Below are positions 1-8,047 of a stretch of DNA of 44,653 nt, one piece after another. Within the stretch, counting starts at the first letter, position 1. The number at the start of each line of letters is the position of its first letter. Made by a program: the position numbers and the translations under genes. The DNA lies in contig JAFGIA010000357.1 in the NCBI GenBank assembly GCA_016929795.1, positions 1-44,653 of the forward strand, read 5' to 3'. This DNA comes from Anaerolineae bacterium (GTDB lineage: Bacteria > Chloroflexota > Anaerolineae > JAAYZQ01). The notes under the pieces are model-generated. The model was not told the DNA's origin. It made no database searches and worked only from the letters and a program-made list of their open reading frames with translations.

Positions 1-17
1 AGGGCCTTGCTTATAAC

Positions 18-46
18 TTGCAAAAGGGCGCCTCTTGTGGTATAGT
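18..46 (+). promoter_or_regulatory. Sigma-70-type promoter of the PA14 lipoprotein gene
   Basis: TTGCAA (18-23), a 17-bp spacer and TATAGT (41-46), with TGG just before the -10 (extended -10 form). Transcription would begin near 53, giving a leader of about 95 nt before the ATG at 148. Read by eye and not tested. Confidence 0.65.
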
Positions 47-147
47 GGCTATGCAATGGCATAGTTGCCGCTGTTGTTGTTCGTTGTGGTTCCTCACAAA
101 GGGGTGTTAGACTGTTTCTGATCCATCTCGACGATTGGAGTTTGCAC

Positions 148-2475
148 ATGAGACGCACAAATGTCACCAAGGTCTTGTTTCTGGTTCTGCTGGCGCTCGT
201 GCTGATGGCCGGTTGCGCACCCGCGCCGACAGAAGTGCCGACGCAGGTGCCCACCTTTACGTCCGTAGCGCAGGTGGAGACACTCACGGCTACCTCGATA
301 GCTCCTACACTCGTGGTTCCATCGGCCACACCCCTCGTCGCGACAGCAACGGCCATCGTTGTCGCCACCAACACGCCGACTGCTACGCCAGAGCCACCCA
401 CACCCGTCCCGCCAACGGCCACAGCAGTGCCGCCCACGCCCACCACGACACCCGCACCGGTGCTCCCGACGAATACCCTGGTACCGCCGACGCCCACGGC
501 GACGCGCGTGCCCCCCACGGCCACAGCGGTGCAGATCACTGACTGGCGTGGTGAGTATTATGACAATCCCTCTCTCCAGGGACAGCCTGATCTGGTACGC
601 AATGATCGTGTAGTGGATTTTGATCTGGGTGCCGGGGAGCGACCCGCTCCAGGGATCCCAGCCGAAAAGTGGTCGGCGCGCTGGTCCAGATCATGGACCT
701 TTGAGGCGGGCAATTATCGCTTCCAGCTCGTGGTGGACGATGGTGCGCGCCTGTGGGTCAACGGAAACTTGATGATCGATGCCTGGGAGGATGGGGCACC
801 CCGCGAGTTGGCCGCCAATCTCTACCTATCGGGCCAGGCGTCGATCCGCCTTGAGTACTACAATCACCTGGGCCCAGGTCGCGTGCGCCTCCATTGGGAA
901 CGTGTCAGCGACTATCCCGAGTGGAAGGGCAGCTATTATCCGGTGCGTGACCTGAGCGGTACGCCTCGCTTTGAGCGCAACGACCCGGCCATCGACTTTG
1001 ACTGGGGTGGCGGTTCTCCGCGCAGCGATATGCCGGTCGAGGATTTTTCGGTGCGCTGGACGCGCCGGCTGCAACTGTCCCAGGGCGGCACCTACCGCTT
1101 TCTGGTCGTATCGGATGACGGCGCGCGGCTGTGGGTCGACGGCCAGCTCCTCATCGACAGATGGCAGGATGGCTACACGACCGATGAGGCGACGATCAAC
1201 CTGGCGGCCGGTGGGCACGACGTGCGCCTCGAATACTATGAGCACCTGGGGGGAGCCCTTGTCCGCCTCACCTGGTCTCTGATCCCCGCAACGGCGACAG
1301 CCACACCGACGCGGACGGCCCTTCCGCCCACCGCCACGCCGACGACGACCGTGATTCCACCGACAGCTACATCTACCGTGGCCCCAACCGCTGTGCCACC
1401 CTCGCCGACCCCAACTGTGCCCCCAGGGCAGCCATCGATCACGCTCCAGCCGCCGGCAGGAAGGCTCGGCGACACGATTCGAGTCAGGGGCGAGGGCTGG
1501 CCCGCGAATGCCCAGGTCGACATTATGGCCGGTGTGGCTGGACAGGACACGTCTACTTTTTTCAAGTTGGGCGAGGCGGTAACAGGGCCAGACGGGCGCT
1601 TTCAGACACAGATTGTTGTGCCGGCCATCCGAGAATGGCAAACGGCGAATGCGGTACGGGTGATCGCACGCGTGGCGGGCCAGCCTGCCGCTGCCCAGGC
1701 TACGTTCAATATCCAGGCAGCGGGTGGACCTGGCGTGCGCACAGTGCCTTATGAGTCGATCCCCACAAATGCGGCGCGTTTTGTTTTGCAGCGTCCTACA
1801 TTTCTGGCACTCGACAGTGCCCAGGCGTGGGCTACTCACTTTGGCCAGGAACCACCGCCGGCAGATCCGCCTATCAACTGGCAGCAGGAGTATGTGTTGG
1901 GCGCCTTCTTTGTACCAGAGGTGGCACAGACGGACGCGCGTGTCGAGTCGATCATGGTACAGGGAAGCAGGGTAGTCATCCGCCTGGTCAGCCCGGCACC
2001 GGCCGGAGGCAGCGCCTTTTCGGGGATGCTGGTTCGCGTATCGCGCAGTGCCCTTGGAATTCGCGGAGAGCCGACCTTTGCCTTTGTCGATGCACGCGGG
2101 CAGGTGTTGGCCAGCGGGCAAGCGGGTGCGGCTCTGTTATCGGCCCCCGCTCAACGCCAGGCGCCCGAGTCGGACGTGCCGGAAGCGGCAGGCACGCCGC
2201 CGGTTGAGCCAGAACCGGGCATCCAGTCGATGCCCGGCGCAGTCCCGGAGGAAGAAGCTGCAGAGTTGGAGGCGCCTACCCTGCGCGAGGCACCCGAAGC
2301 GGGAGCGGCACCACCCGAAACGGCAGGGGACGAGATCGCAGAGATCACGGCCGAGGTAAAAGATGTACCGTGGCAGCAATCTGCTGCGGCCTGGATCGCA
2401 CTCCTGGCCTGGGGTCTCCTCGTCATCCTCTTGATCGCCGGTGTCTTGGTGCTGATCCGGAGGGCGATACGGTAG
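148..2475 (+). CDS. Surface lipoprotein with two PA14 domains and a C-terminal membrane anchor
   Basis: Predicted cell-surface protein of about 775 aa. ATG 148 is preferred because GGAG (137-140) lies 7 bases upstream; a TTG at 142 is too close to it. The signal peptide ends in LMAGC, with Cys23 the likely lipidated residue. A Pro/Thr-rich linker (about 24-130) leads to two PA14-like carbohydrate-binding domains (about 130-250 and 255-375), each with the DDGARLWV..G core. A second Pro/Thr linker, an Ig-like domain (about 430-520) and a PrcB-like domain (about 530-660) follow. An acidic Pro/Glu stretch leads to a C-terminal transmembrane helix and a basic RRAIR tail. Having a lipid anchor and a C-terminal helix in one protein is unusual. 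A glycan-binding surface role is inference. It has its own promoter and a strong terminator. Confidence 0.85.
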   Translation: MRRTNVTKVLFLVLLALVLMAGCAPAPTEVPTQVPTFTSVAQVETLTATSIAPTLVVPSATPLVATATAIVVATNTPTATPEPPTPVPPTATAVPPTPTTTPAPVLPTNTLVPPTPTATRVPPTATAVQITDWRGEYYDNPSLQGQPDLVRNDRVVDFDLGAGERPAPGIPAEKWSARWSRSWTFEAGNYRFQLVVDDGARLWVNGNLMIDAWEDGAPRELAANLYLSGQASIRLEYYNHLGPGRVRLHWERVSDYPEWKGSYYPVRDLSGTPRFERNDPAIDFDWGGGSPRSDMPVEDFSVRWTRRLQLSQGGTYRFLVVSDDGARLWVDGQLLIDRWQDGYTTDEATINLAAGGHDVRLEYYEHLGGALVRLTWSLIPATATATPTRTALPPTATPTTTVIPPTATSTVAPTAVPPSPTPTVPPGQPSITLQPPAGRLGDTIRVRGEGWPANAQVDIMAGVAGQDTSTFFKLGEAVTGPDGRFQTQIVVPAIREWQTANAVRVIARVAGQPAAAQATFNIQAAGGPGVRTVPYESIPTNAARFVLQRPTFLALDSAQAWATHFGQEPPPADPPINWQQEYVLGAFFVPEVAQTDARVESIMVQGSRVVIRLVSPAPAGGSAFSGMLVRVSRSALGIRGEPTFAFVDARGQVLASGQAGAALLSAPAQRQAPESDVPEAAGTPPVEPEPGIQSMPGAVPEEEAAELEAPTLREAPEAGAAPPETAGDEIAEITAEVKDVPWQQSAAAWIALLAWGLLVILLIAGVLVLIRRAIR

Positions 2476-2499
2476 ATCTCGCCTGGAATGGTGTATCGC

Positions 2500-2533
2500 A
2501 AGGTCCCCGGCCAGTGAGCCGGGGACCTTTTTC
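2500..2533. terminator. Strong rho-independent terminator between convergent genes
   Basis: A perfect 12-bp stem (2500-2511 with 2518-2529) has a 6-nt loop CAGTGA and a T-run (2528-2532) on the + strand. It ends the PA14 gene. The stop of the opposing solute-binding gene (2533-2535) abuts it. On the minus strand the hairpin is followed only by TT, so termination there is less certain. Confidence 0.9.
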
Positions 2534-3417
2534 TAGAACCAGGTGTCCAGGAGCCTGTCCAGTGACCCGTCCTTGCGCATTTCGAGCAGCACGCGATTGA
2601 TCTCGCTCAATAGGCGAAAGCTGTCGGGGCGGACGGGCACGACATAGTTCAGGTCGTGGAGTGGCTCACCTACCATCTCGATGCCGCCACACTCGCGCGC
2701 GTAGGCCAGCGCGCTGATACGGTCCACCAATGCCGCCTCCACTTCGCCAGCATCGAGCGCGCGCAGCGCATCGCCGGCAGTATTGTAGCGGCGGGGCCCC
2801 AGGGTGCGCAGGAATTCGCGCTCGCGCGCATTCCCCTCAGGCACAAAGCCCCACTCAACGCCGACAACGTGCCCTTCCAGATCTTGGAGCTCGGCTACTT
2901 CTCTGGTGCCGTGTGGGACGGCGATCACGATCCCCGCGTTGAAATAGGCTACTGAATAGGTTACATCCTGAGTGCGCAGCGGTTCATAGGGCAGCGCTGA
3001 CAGCACGGCGTCGCACCGGCCGGCGAGCAGTGCGTCGTAAAGCCCGTCAAAGCCAACCGATACGATCCGGGCACGCACCCCAGGGGCCAGCCGCGCTGCC
3101 ATTTCCCGGGCCAGCGCGATGTCAAACCCCTCAATCTGGCCGGTCGCCTCGTCCACGAACTCGAACGGCGGCCAGCTCGGATCGGTGCACACCACCAGCA
3201 CTCCTGTCTCTACCACCCGCTCCCACGTCGCATCCTGGCCCTCGATCCCACGGCTCAGCACCAGCCACAGCACAACCAGGCCTAGCACCAACCCAACCAC
3301 CCAACCAACCCACGGGCGAGGTAGACGAGGCGGGCGCCCGCCGTTCAGCCTGTGAACCGCAGAGCGTACGGCTGCTTTCCAACCTTCCACCCGGCCAGCG
3401 TTCCACTTGCCCCTCAC
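2533..3417 (-). CDS. Membrane-tethered extracellular solute-binding protein (family 3)
   Basis: Resembles periplasmic-binding proteins of polar amino-acid ABC importers, 294 aa. Start GTG 3417 forms a GTGA overlap with the upstream glycoside hydrolase stop and has GGGGAG upstream; a longer frame to 3567 would run inside that gene. A basic N-terminal stretch precedes one transmembrane helix (about 34-55). It has no lipobox Cys, so this is a tethered protein and not a lipoprotein. The binding domain shows the family entry signature (CTDPSWPPFEF, then GFDIALAREMA) and ends in a SLDRLLDTWF-like helix. No permease or ATPase gene is adjacent, so it is an orphan importer component or a sensor. The ligand cannot be read from the sequence. 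Confidence 0.85.
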   Translation of the reverse strand: MRGKWNAGRVEGWKAAVRSAVHRLNGGRPPRLPRPWVGWVVGLVLGLVVLWLVLSRGIEGQDATWERVVETGVLVVCTDPSWPPFEFVDEATGQIEGFDIALAREMAARLAPGVRARIVSVGFDGLYDALLAGRCDAVLSALPYEPLRTQDVTYSVAYFNAGIVIAVPHGTREVAELQDLEGHVVGVEWGFVPEGNAREREFLRTLGPRRYNTAGDALRALDAGEVEAALVDRISALAYARECGGIEMVGEPLHDLNYVVPVRPDSFRLLSEINRVLLEMRKDGSLDRLLDTWF

Positions 3418-4526
3418 GGCCTCTCCCCACGCGCATAGCGCGCCACTTGGTAATACACAGGCTTGGGCACAAAATCTGTCGTGACAAAAGTAAAGTAATC
3501 CTGGTAGGTGTTTGCCGGGCGCGGGTAGCGAAAGGCCCACAGCGCGACGACCTGGCACCAGGGCCACTCGTCGAGTGCCTTCTGGTAGGCACGCAGGGTA
3601 AAGGCGGCACGCTGCACCGGCAGCACAGCCTTGGTCCAGCGAGGGTGGTCGTTCCAGCCCCCCTCGGTGATGTACACAGGCATTTCCTCGTGGCCCGCAG
3701 CAACGAGCAGCTCACGCAGCAACTCGGTGCGTGCAAAGTTGATTGTGGCCGGGTCGGCAGGCGCATCGGGCGGGAGGCGCCAGCCGTAGGCGTGCACCGC
3801 CAACCCATCCATCACCTCGCCAGCCCCTGCTGCCAACATGCCGCGCAGGTAGTCGATATCATTCATGCCTTCCGGGTCGCCGGCAGGCGCGAGTGTCGGC
3901 GCCAGGGCGCCTCCCAAGACGACCACGCCGGGATCGACCGCCTTGACCGCGTGATACACGGTACGCAGTAGTGCCGTGTAGTGGACAGGGTCAACGGGGC
4001 GGTATCCCCATTCGAGGCTGATGTTGGGCTCGTTCCAGATGACGAGGTGCTGCACGCGCCCCTGAAAGTGCTCGACAAAGGCAGCCGCGTACGCTGCGAA
4101 CGCCGGGTAGTGCTCCTCATCGAGGTAGGTAAAGGTCGTCGCCTGCACCTCGGGATCCGGGCGCGCCCACTCGGGCACGAACCCAAGCCGCGCGATGACC
4201 GTCAGCCCCTGGCGGCGGGCATGATCCACCACCAGGTCAGCATGGCCCCAGTCGTAGGCGCCCGGTGTTGGCTCGGAATAAGCCCAGGGAAAGTACTCGA
4301 CGACCCACGGTGCGCCCATCTCGCGCACCATCTCGAGTGTGCGCTTGATCTTCCACGGCTCCACCTCATCGGTGAGGCGCGTGTGCAAGCCCATCTTGGA
4401 ATTGACTGTATGCACCTGTTGCTGGGGCCCGAGTGTCACGAGCGGCCGGATGGGCGCGCCGGCGAGCAGAGCCAGGGCGAACAGGATGACGAGGCGCACG
4501 GGGCGCCACAGACTGTTGTGTACCAT
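3414..4526 (-). CDS. Secreted TIM-barrel glycoside hydrolase (GH5/GH39-like clan A)
   Basis: Probable extracellular glycosidase of 370 aa. Start ATG 4526 (MVHNSL) is favoured because a -10 box ends 6 nt upstream, implying a leaderless mRNA; the ORF can be extended to 4571 but that runs through the promoter. An N-terminal hydrophobic segment (about 9-24) is a signal peptide or anchor. Two clan-A catalytic glutamates are visible: IWNEPN (Glu166, acid/base) and ITEGGW (Glu288, nucleophile). The barrel is otherwise complete, with an HAYGW motif at about 245-249. Substrate is unknown. It is translationally coupled to the downstream solute-binding protein, which hints that the binding protein may capture a released product. 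Confidence 0.85.
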   Translation of the reverse strand: MVHNSLWRPVRLVILFALALLAGAPIRPLVTLGPQQQVHTVNSKMGLHTRLTDEVEPWKIKRTLEMVREMGAPWVVEYFPWAYSEPTPGAYDWGHADLVVDHARRQGLTVIARLGFVPEWARPDPEVQATTFTYLDEEHYPAFAAYAAAFVEHFQGRVQHLVIWNEPNISLEWGYRPVDPVHYTALLRTVYHAVKAVDPGVVVLGGALAPTLAPAGDPEGMNDIDYLRGMLAAGAGEVMDGLAVHAYGWRLPPDAPADPATINFARTELLRELLVAAGHEEMPVYITEGGWNDHPRWTKAVLPVQRAAFTLRAYQKALDEWPWCQVVALWAFRYPRPANTYQDYFTFVTTDFVPKPVYYQVARYARGERP

Positions 4527-4532
4527 GCGCGC

Positions 4533-4561
4533 ATTATACCAGGGAACGCGCGGCTGGGCAA
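4533..4561 (-). promoter_or_regulatory. Leaderless promoter of the glycoside hydrolase gene
   Basis: On the minus strand: TTGCCC (4561-4556), a 17-bp spacer and TATAAT (4538-4533) preceded by TGG. Only 6 nt separate the -10 from the ATG at 4526, so transcription should start at or next to the A of ATG. There is no room for a Shine-Dalgarno. Confidence 0.75.
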
Positions 4562-4564
4562 TGG

Positions 4565-4593
4565 TTGACACCCCCCGGCGCTGGTGTTATAAT
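4565..4593 (+). promoter_or_regulatory. Perfect-consensus sigma-70 promoter of the glycan operon
   Basis: TTGACA (4565-4570), exactly 17 bp, then TATAAT (4588-4593): the full consensus. It is back to back with the minus-strand promoter, the two -35 boxes being 3 bp apart. The leader to the TTG start at 4689 is about 90 nt. Confidence 0.9.
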
Positions 4594-4688
4594 GGCGCGG
4601 CGCGCTGGAGGTTCTGCCGCGTTGCACGTGAGCGGCCGGGTGGCGCGAGAAGGCCGGGGTTGGAGAAATATGGCGACGGAGTAGATGG

Positions 4689-5699
4689 TTGGATCTATCG
4701 GTTGTAGTTCCGGTTCTGAATGAAGAGGAAAGCCTGCCGCACCTGCACCGGCAGATCACTGACGCATTGTCGGCGAGTGGCTACGAGTACGAGATCATTA
4801 TCGTAGACGACGGCAGCACGGACCACAGCTTTGAGGTGATGTGCGCGCTGCAAGAAACCGACCCGCGATTATGCATCGTGCGCTTCCGGCGCAACTATGG
4901 CCAGACGGCGGCCTTTTCCGCCGGGTTCGATCGAGCACGCGGGGATGTGGTGGTGACCATCGACGCCGATCTGCAGAACGACCCGGCCGACATTGCCACC
5001 TTGATGGACAAGATGGCAGAAGGGTACGACGTGGTGAGTGGCTGGCGTGTGAACCGCCAAGATCGCTTTCTCGACAGGCGACTGCCTTCGATCCTCGCCA
5101 ACCGCCTGATCGGCTGGACGACGGGGGTGCGGATTCACGACTATGGCTGTTCGCTCAAGGCGTACCGCCGCGAGGTGCTCGCGGATGTCCAGCTCTATGG
5201 CGACCTGCACCGCTTTATCCCGGCGTTGGCCCATGCTGTCGGCGCGCGCGTCACCGAGATTCCGGTCAGCCACCACCCGCGCCGCTTTGGCAAAGCCAAG
5301 TATGGCCTGTCGCGTACGGTGCGCGTCGTTCTCGACATCCTGGCGGTGCGTTTCTTGATGAGCTTTTCCACGCGACCCATCCACATCTTTGGCCTGCTCG
5401 GCCTGCTCTCTTTTGTCGTCGGTATGGTAACGCTTGGTTACCTGGCCGTCGTTCGCCTTGTCCTGCAGCAGGCGATCGCCGACCGGCCCTTGACGCTGCT
5501 TGGCCTCCTGCTGACGATGCTCGGCGTTCAGCTTGTCACCTCAGGCCTACTCGCCGAGCTGGTAATACGCACTTATTACGAGAGCCAGGGAAAGCGAATC
5601 TACACCGTGCGCGAAGAGCGCGATTACCCTGTGGACGAAGGGCACGGGACAGAGGAGAAGCCAGTCAGGCGCCCGGCGCCAAGACCAGCCCGCGAATGA
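4689..5699 (+). CDS. GT2 glycosyltransferase, polyprenyl-phosphate sugar synthase type
   Basis: Probably transfers a sugar from a nucleotide sugar to a polyprenyl phosphate at the inner membrane face (DPM/GtrB-like), 336 aa. The start is TTG 4689, supported by GGAG (4678-4681) 7 bases upstream; no ATG or GTG fits. The GT-A domain has VVVPVLNEEES, the nucleotide-binding VDDGSTD, the metal site TIDADLQNDP and the acceptor-region GYDVVSGWR. Two C-terminal transmembrane segments (about 233-260 and 268-295) and the RTYYESQGKR tail are typical of the family. First gene of an operon; its stop overlaps the next ATG (ATGA). Donor sugar unknown. Confidence 0.9.
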   Translation: MDLSVVVPVLNEEESLPHLHRQITDALSASGYEYEIIIVDDGSTDHSFEVMCALQETDPRLCIVRFRRNYGQTAAFSAGFDRARGDVVVTIDADLQNDPADIATLMDKMAEGYDVVSGWRVNRQDRFLDRRLPSILANRLIGWTTGVRIHDYGCSLKAYRREVLADVQLYGDLHRFIPALAHAVGARVTEIPVSHHPRRFGKAKYGLSRTVRVVLDILAVRFLMSFSTRPIHIFGLLGLLSFVVGMVTLGYLAVVRLVLQQAIADRPLTLLGLLLTMLGVQLVTSGLLAELVIRTYYESQGKRIYTVREERDYPVDEGHGTEEKPVRRPAPRPARE

Positions 5700-6934
5700 C
5701 CCGATCGAAAATCGAAAATCGAAAATCGAAAATCGAAAACCCCGCTCCTCGCATCCTGATGGTCGCGCCCACCCCCTTTTTTGCCGACAGGGGCTGCCAC
5801 GTGCGCATCTACGAGGAGGCGCGCGCGCTGCAGGCGCTCGGATGTACTGTCGAGGTGGTGACCTATCACCTGGGCAGCGACAGGCCGGGCGTGACGGCAC
5901 ATCGCACGCCGCGCATCCCGTGGTACAACAAGCTCTCGGCGGGGCCGTCGTGGCACAAGCTGTACATCGACGTGTTGCTTCTCTGCAAAACGTTCGCCGT
6001 GGCCTGGCGTTTCAGGCCTGATGTCCTTCACGGGCACCTGCACGAGGGGGCTGCCATCGGATGGGCGGTGGGCCGCCTGCTAGCGGCGGCGTCGTTCGGC
6101 CGCCGGCGTGTGCCGGTGGTAGGCGACTTTCAGGGCAGCCTGTCGGGCGAGATGAAGGAACACCGTTTTATTTCCGGCAGCGGCTGGCTGTACAGGCTGA
6201 TCGCGTGCAACGAGGGCTGGATCGACCGCCTGCCGCACGTCGCCGTCGCTTCGTGTGGCGACGTGGCCGACGAGCTGCGGGGGCGCTTTGGGGTGCGCGA
6301 CGTCGTGCTCGCGCTCGACGGGGTGGACGTCGACGCCTTTCAACCTGTCCCGGCACCCGACGACCTGGCATACCTGGTGCCCGCCGGTCGCCGCGCCGTG
6401 GTCTATCTCGGGCACCTGAGCAGCTATCAGGGTGTCGATCACCTATTGGAGGCGGTGCCGCACGTGCGCAGGCGTGTGCCTGAGGCGTACTTGCTCTTGA
6501 TGGGCTACCCGAACGTGGAGCACTATCGCGCCCTGGCCGAAACGATGGGCATCGCCGACCACGTCGCCATTCCGGGGCGCATCGATTATGACGCGGCGGC
6601 GCGCTACCTGGCTCTGGGCGAGGTGGCCGTTGGCCCCAAGCTGTCGCAGACCGAGTCGAACGGCAAGCTCTATAATTATATGGCGTGCGCGCTGCCTACG
6701 GTGGCGTTTGACACGCCACCCAGCCGTGAGATCCTGGGCGACCTGGGGGTGTATGCAGATCGCGGCGATGTGCCCGGCCTGGCAAGTGCGATTGCCGGCC
6801 TGCTGGAAGACCCCGACGCTGCCCGCCATCTGGGCGCCCAACTGCGCAAGCGTGTCCTCGAGCACTTTTCGTGGCAGCACACGGCCCGGCAGCTCCTGTC
6901 TGCTTACGAGCGGGCCACGATATCTAGTACCTAA
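5696..6934 (+). CDS. GT4 glycosyltransferase
   Basis: GT-B fold retaining glycosyltransferase, 412 aa from ATG 5696. The N-terminal Rossmann half starts at RILMVAPTPFFADRG; the C-terminal half carries VVYLGHLSSYQGVDHLL and the donor-site region QTESNGKLYNYMACALPTVAF. The start is ambiguous. ATG 5696 overlaps the previous stop (ATGA) but lacks a Shine-Dalgarno, and the first 20 residues then include a 5 x 7 bp tandem repeat read as a KIEN/SKIEN-like low-complexity stretch. ATG 5759 (MVAPTPFF) would put the repeat in the spacer but would remove the start of the first beta strand. I prefer 5696. Likely builds a surface glycan or glycolipid with its neighbours. Confidence 0.85.
   Translation: MTRSKIENRKSKIENPAPRILMVAPTPFFADRGCHVRIYEEARALQALGCTVEVVTYHLGSDRPGVTAHRTPRIPWYNKLSAGPSWHKLYIDVLLLCKTFAVAWRFRPDVLHGHLHEGAAIGWAVGRLLAAASFGRRRVPVVGDFQGSLSGEMKEHRFISGSGWLYRLIACNEGWIDRLPHVAVASCGDVADELRGRFGVRDVVLALDGVDVDAFQPVPAPDDLAYLVPAGRRAVVYLGHLSSYQGVDHLLEAVPHVRRRVPEAYLLLMGYPNVEHYRALAETMGIADHVAIPGRIDYDAAARYLALGEVAVGPKLSQTESNGKLYNYMACALPTVAFDTPPSREILGDLGVYADRGDVPGLASAIAGLLEDPDAARHLGAQLRKRVLEHFSWQHTARQLLSAYERATISST
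5704..5738 (+). repeat. Perfect 7-bp tandem repeat, five copies
   Basis: Five uninterrupted copies of ATCGAAA at the 5' end of the GT4 gene. If translation starts at 5696, gain or loss of one copy shifts the frame, which is the arrangement used for slipped-strand phase variation. Confidence 0.9.
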
Positions 6935-6974
6935 TATCTGGTATTGGGTATTGGATAGTAGATATTAGGTATTA
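6928..6974 (+). repeat. Heptad-phased AT-rich repeat with a 12-bp inverted repeat
   Basis: Degenerate 7-bp units of the form GGTATTG/GATATTA fill the gap after the GT4 stop. The ends (6928-6939 and 6960-6971) form a perfect 12-bp inverted repeat around a 20-nt loop. The left arm includes the GT4 stop codon. It shares the word TTGGGTATT with the repeats at 9238 and 29.95 kb. Confidence 0.8.
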
Positions 6975-6978
6975 GAGC

Positions 6979-7929
6979 ATGACACCCAAGACCCGAAACC
7001 GGTGGCTCAATGTGCTCAAGGTGGTGATCAGCCTTGGGGTGCTCGCCCTGCTGGTGAGCAGGGTAGACCTGGCGGCGGTAGTGCGCGAGCTGGGGCAGAT
7101 GGAGTGGTTGCCCTTCCTGGCGGCGCTGGGCCTGTTCCTGGCGGGGTCGTTCGTGCGCGCCTACCGCTGGGGCGTATTGGTGTGGGCGCTCGGCGTACGC
7201 GTGAGCTGGTGGCGGTTGGTGTCGCTCTATTTTGTGGGGGCCTTCTTTACCCAGTTCCTGCCGACAGGCGTGGGCGGCGATGCGGTCAAGATGTACGAGC
7301 TGTCGCGTGATGATCACAGGGCCGCGGCGGCCATCAGCTCGGTGCTGGTCGACCGCTTTCTCGGCCTCTTTGTGCTGTTTGCCATGGCCCTGGTGGCGCT
7401 GGTTGCCGGCGCCGGCATGATCGAGCTGAGGCTAGAAGTGCTGATCGCCACCGTGTTTGTCGCGAGCGTGGTAGCAGTGGGACTGATTTTACAGCGGACG
7501 TGGATCGAGCGTTGGGGGCGCCGGCTGGGGCTCAACCGCCTGGCGGGCCGCGTCAAGATCGTGCGCGAGTTGTACGAATCACTTCACCTGTACGGCACCG
7601 GCCCACTGCTGCGCGCCATGGCCGCCTCGGTTGTCTGGAATCTGATCCTCATCCTCGGCTACTACCTGCTGGGCTGTGCCGTCGGCATCGACCTGGCGCC
7701 GTGGTACTATTTCCTGCTCGTGCCCATCATTTCGGCCCTGCTCCTGCTCCCATCCGTCGGCGGACTCGGCGTGCGGGAGGGCGGAACCGTCGTGCTGTTC
7801 GTCCAGGCCGGCGTGGGCGAGGTGCAGGCCAGCGCACTTGCTGCCGCCTACCTGCTCACTAACTGGGCCAATGCCCTCGTCGGCGCCATCCTGTATGTGG
7901 CGCAAGGCATCCGCGACGCCCGCGCCTGA
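6979..7929 (+). CDS. Flippase-like membrane protein (LPG_synthase_TM / AglD-YbhN family)
   Basis: Polytopic inner-membrane protein of 316 aa, about eight hydrophobic segments, of the UPF0104/lysylphosphatidylglycerol-synthase transmembrane family. Family signatures are visible: VRAYRWGVLVWALG (about 55-68), FFTQFLPTGVGGDAVKMYEL (about 91-110), SVLVDRFLGL (about 121-130) and the C-terminal LPSVGGLGVREGG region. The soluble aminoacyl-transferase half is absent, so lipid aminoacylation is not expected. Members are often found with lipid-linked glycosyltransferases, as here. A role in moving or presenting a lipid-linked product is inference. No good Shine-Dalgarno precedes ATG 6979; the repeat sits immediately upstream. 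Confidence 0.85.
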   Translation: MTPKTRNRWLNVLKVVISLGVLALLVSRVDLAAVVRELGQMEWLPFLAALGLFLAGSFVRAYRWGVLVWALGVRVSWWRLVSLYFVGAFFTQFLPTGVGGDAVKMYELSRDDHRAAAAISSVLVDRFLGLFVLFAMALVALVAGAGMIELRLEVLIATVFVASVVAVGLILQRTWIERWGRRLGLNRLAGRVKIVRELYESLHLYGTGPLLRAMAASVVWNLILILGYYLLGCAVGIDLAPWYYFLLVPIISALLLLPSVGGLGVREGGTVVLFVQAGVGEVQASALAAAYLLTNWANALVGAILYVAQGIRDARA

Positions 7930-7957
7930 TCCGGAAAGTCGTGCTCGTGCGTTGCAC

Positions 7958-7987
7958 TTGGCACGAAGCTACAATGTGTGTTATACT
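7958..7987 (+). promoter_or_regulatory. Promoter of the phosphofructokinase gene
   Basis: TTGGCA (7958-7963), an 18-bp spacer and TATACT (7982-7987), with TGT before the -10 (extended form). The leader to ATG 8048 is about 53 nt and ends in a strong GGGAGG. Confidence 0.65.
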
Positions 7988-8047
7988 GGCGTGAAAATCA
8001 ATTCCCCGCTGTAGGGGAAGAACGAATAGCAAGTGGGAGGAATGGTT

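Noticed and set aside
826..2121. 431-codon antisense open frame inside the PA14 gene
   Set aside because: Rich in Arg/His/Cys with no domain; it mirrors a well-supported gene in GC-rich DNA.
4670..4684. Tiny leader ORF (ATG GCG ACG GAG TAG) before the GT2
   Set aside because: Four codons with no ribosome-binding site; its GGAG serves the TTG start at 4689.
4841..5695. Long N-terminal extension of the GT4 frame through the GT2 gene
   Set aside because: The extension is a shadow of GT2 in another frame; the domain starts after 5696.
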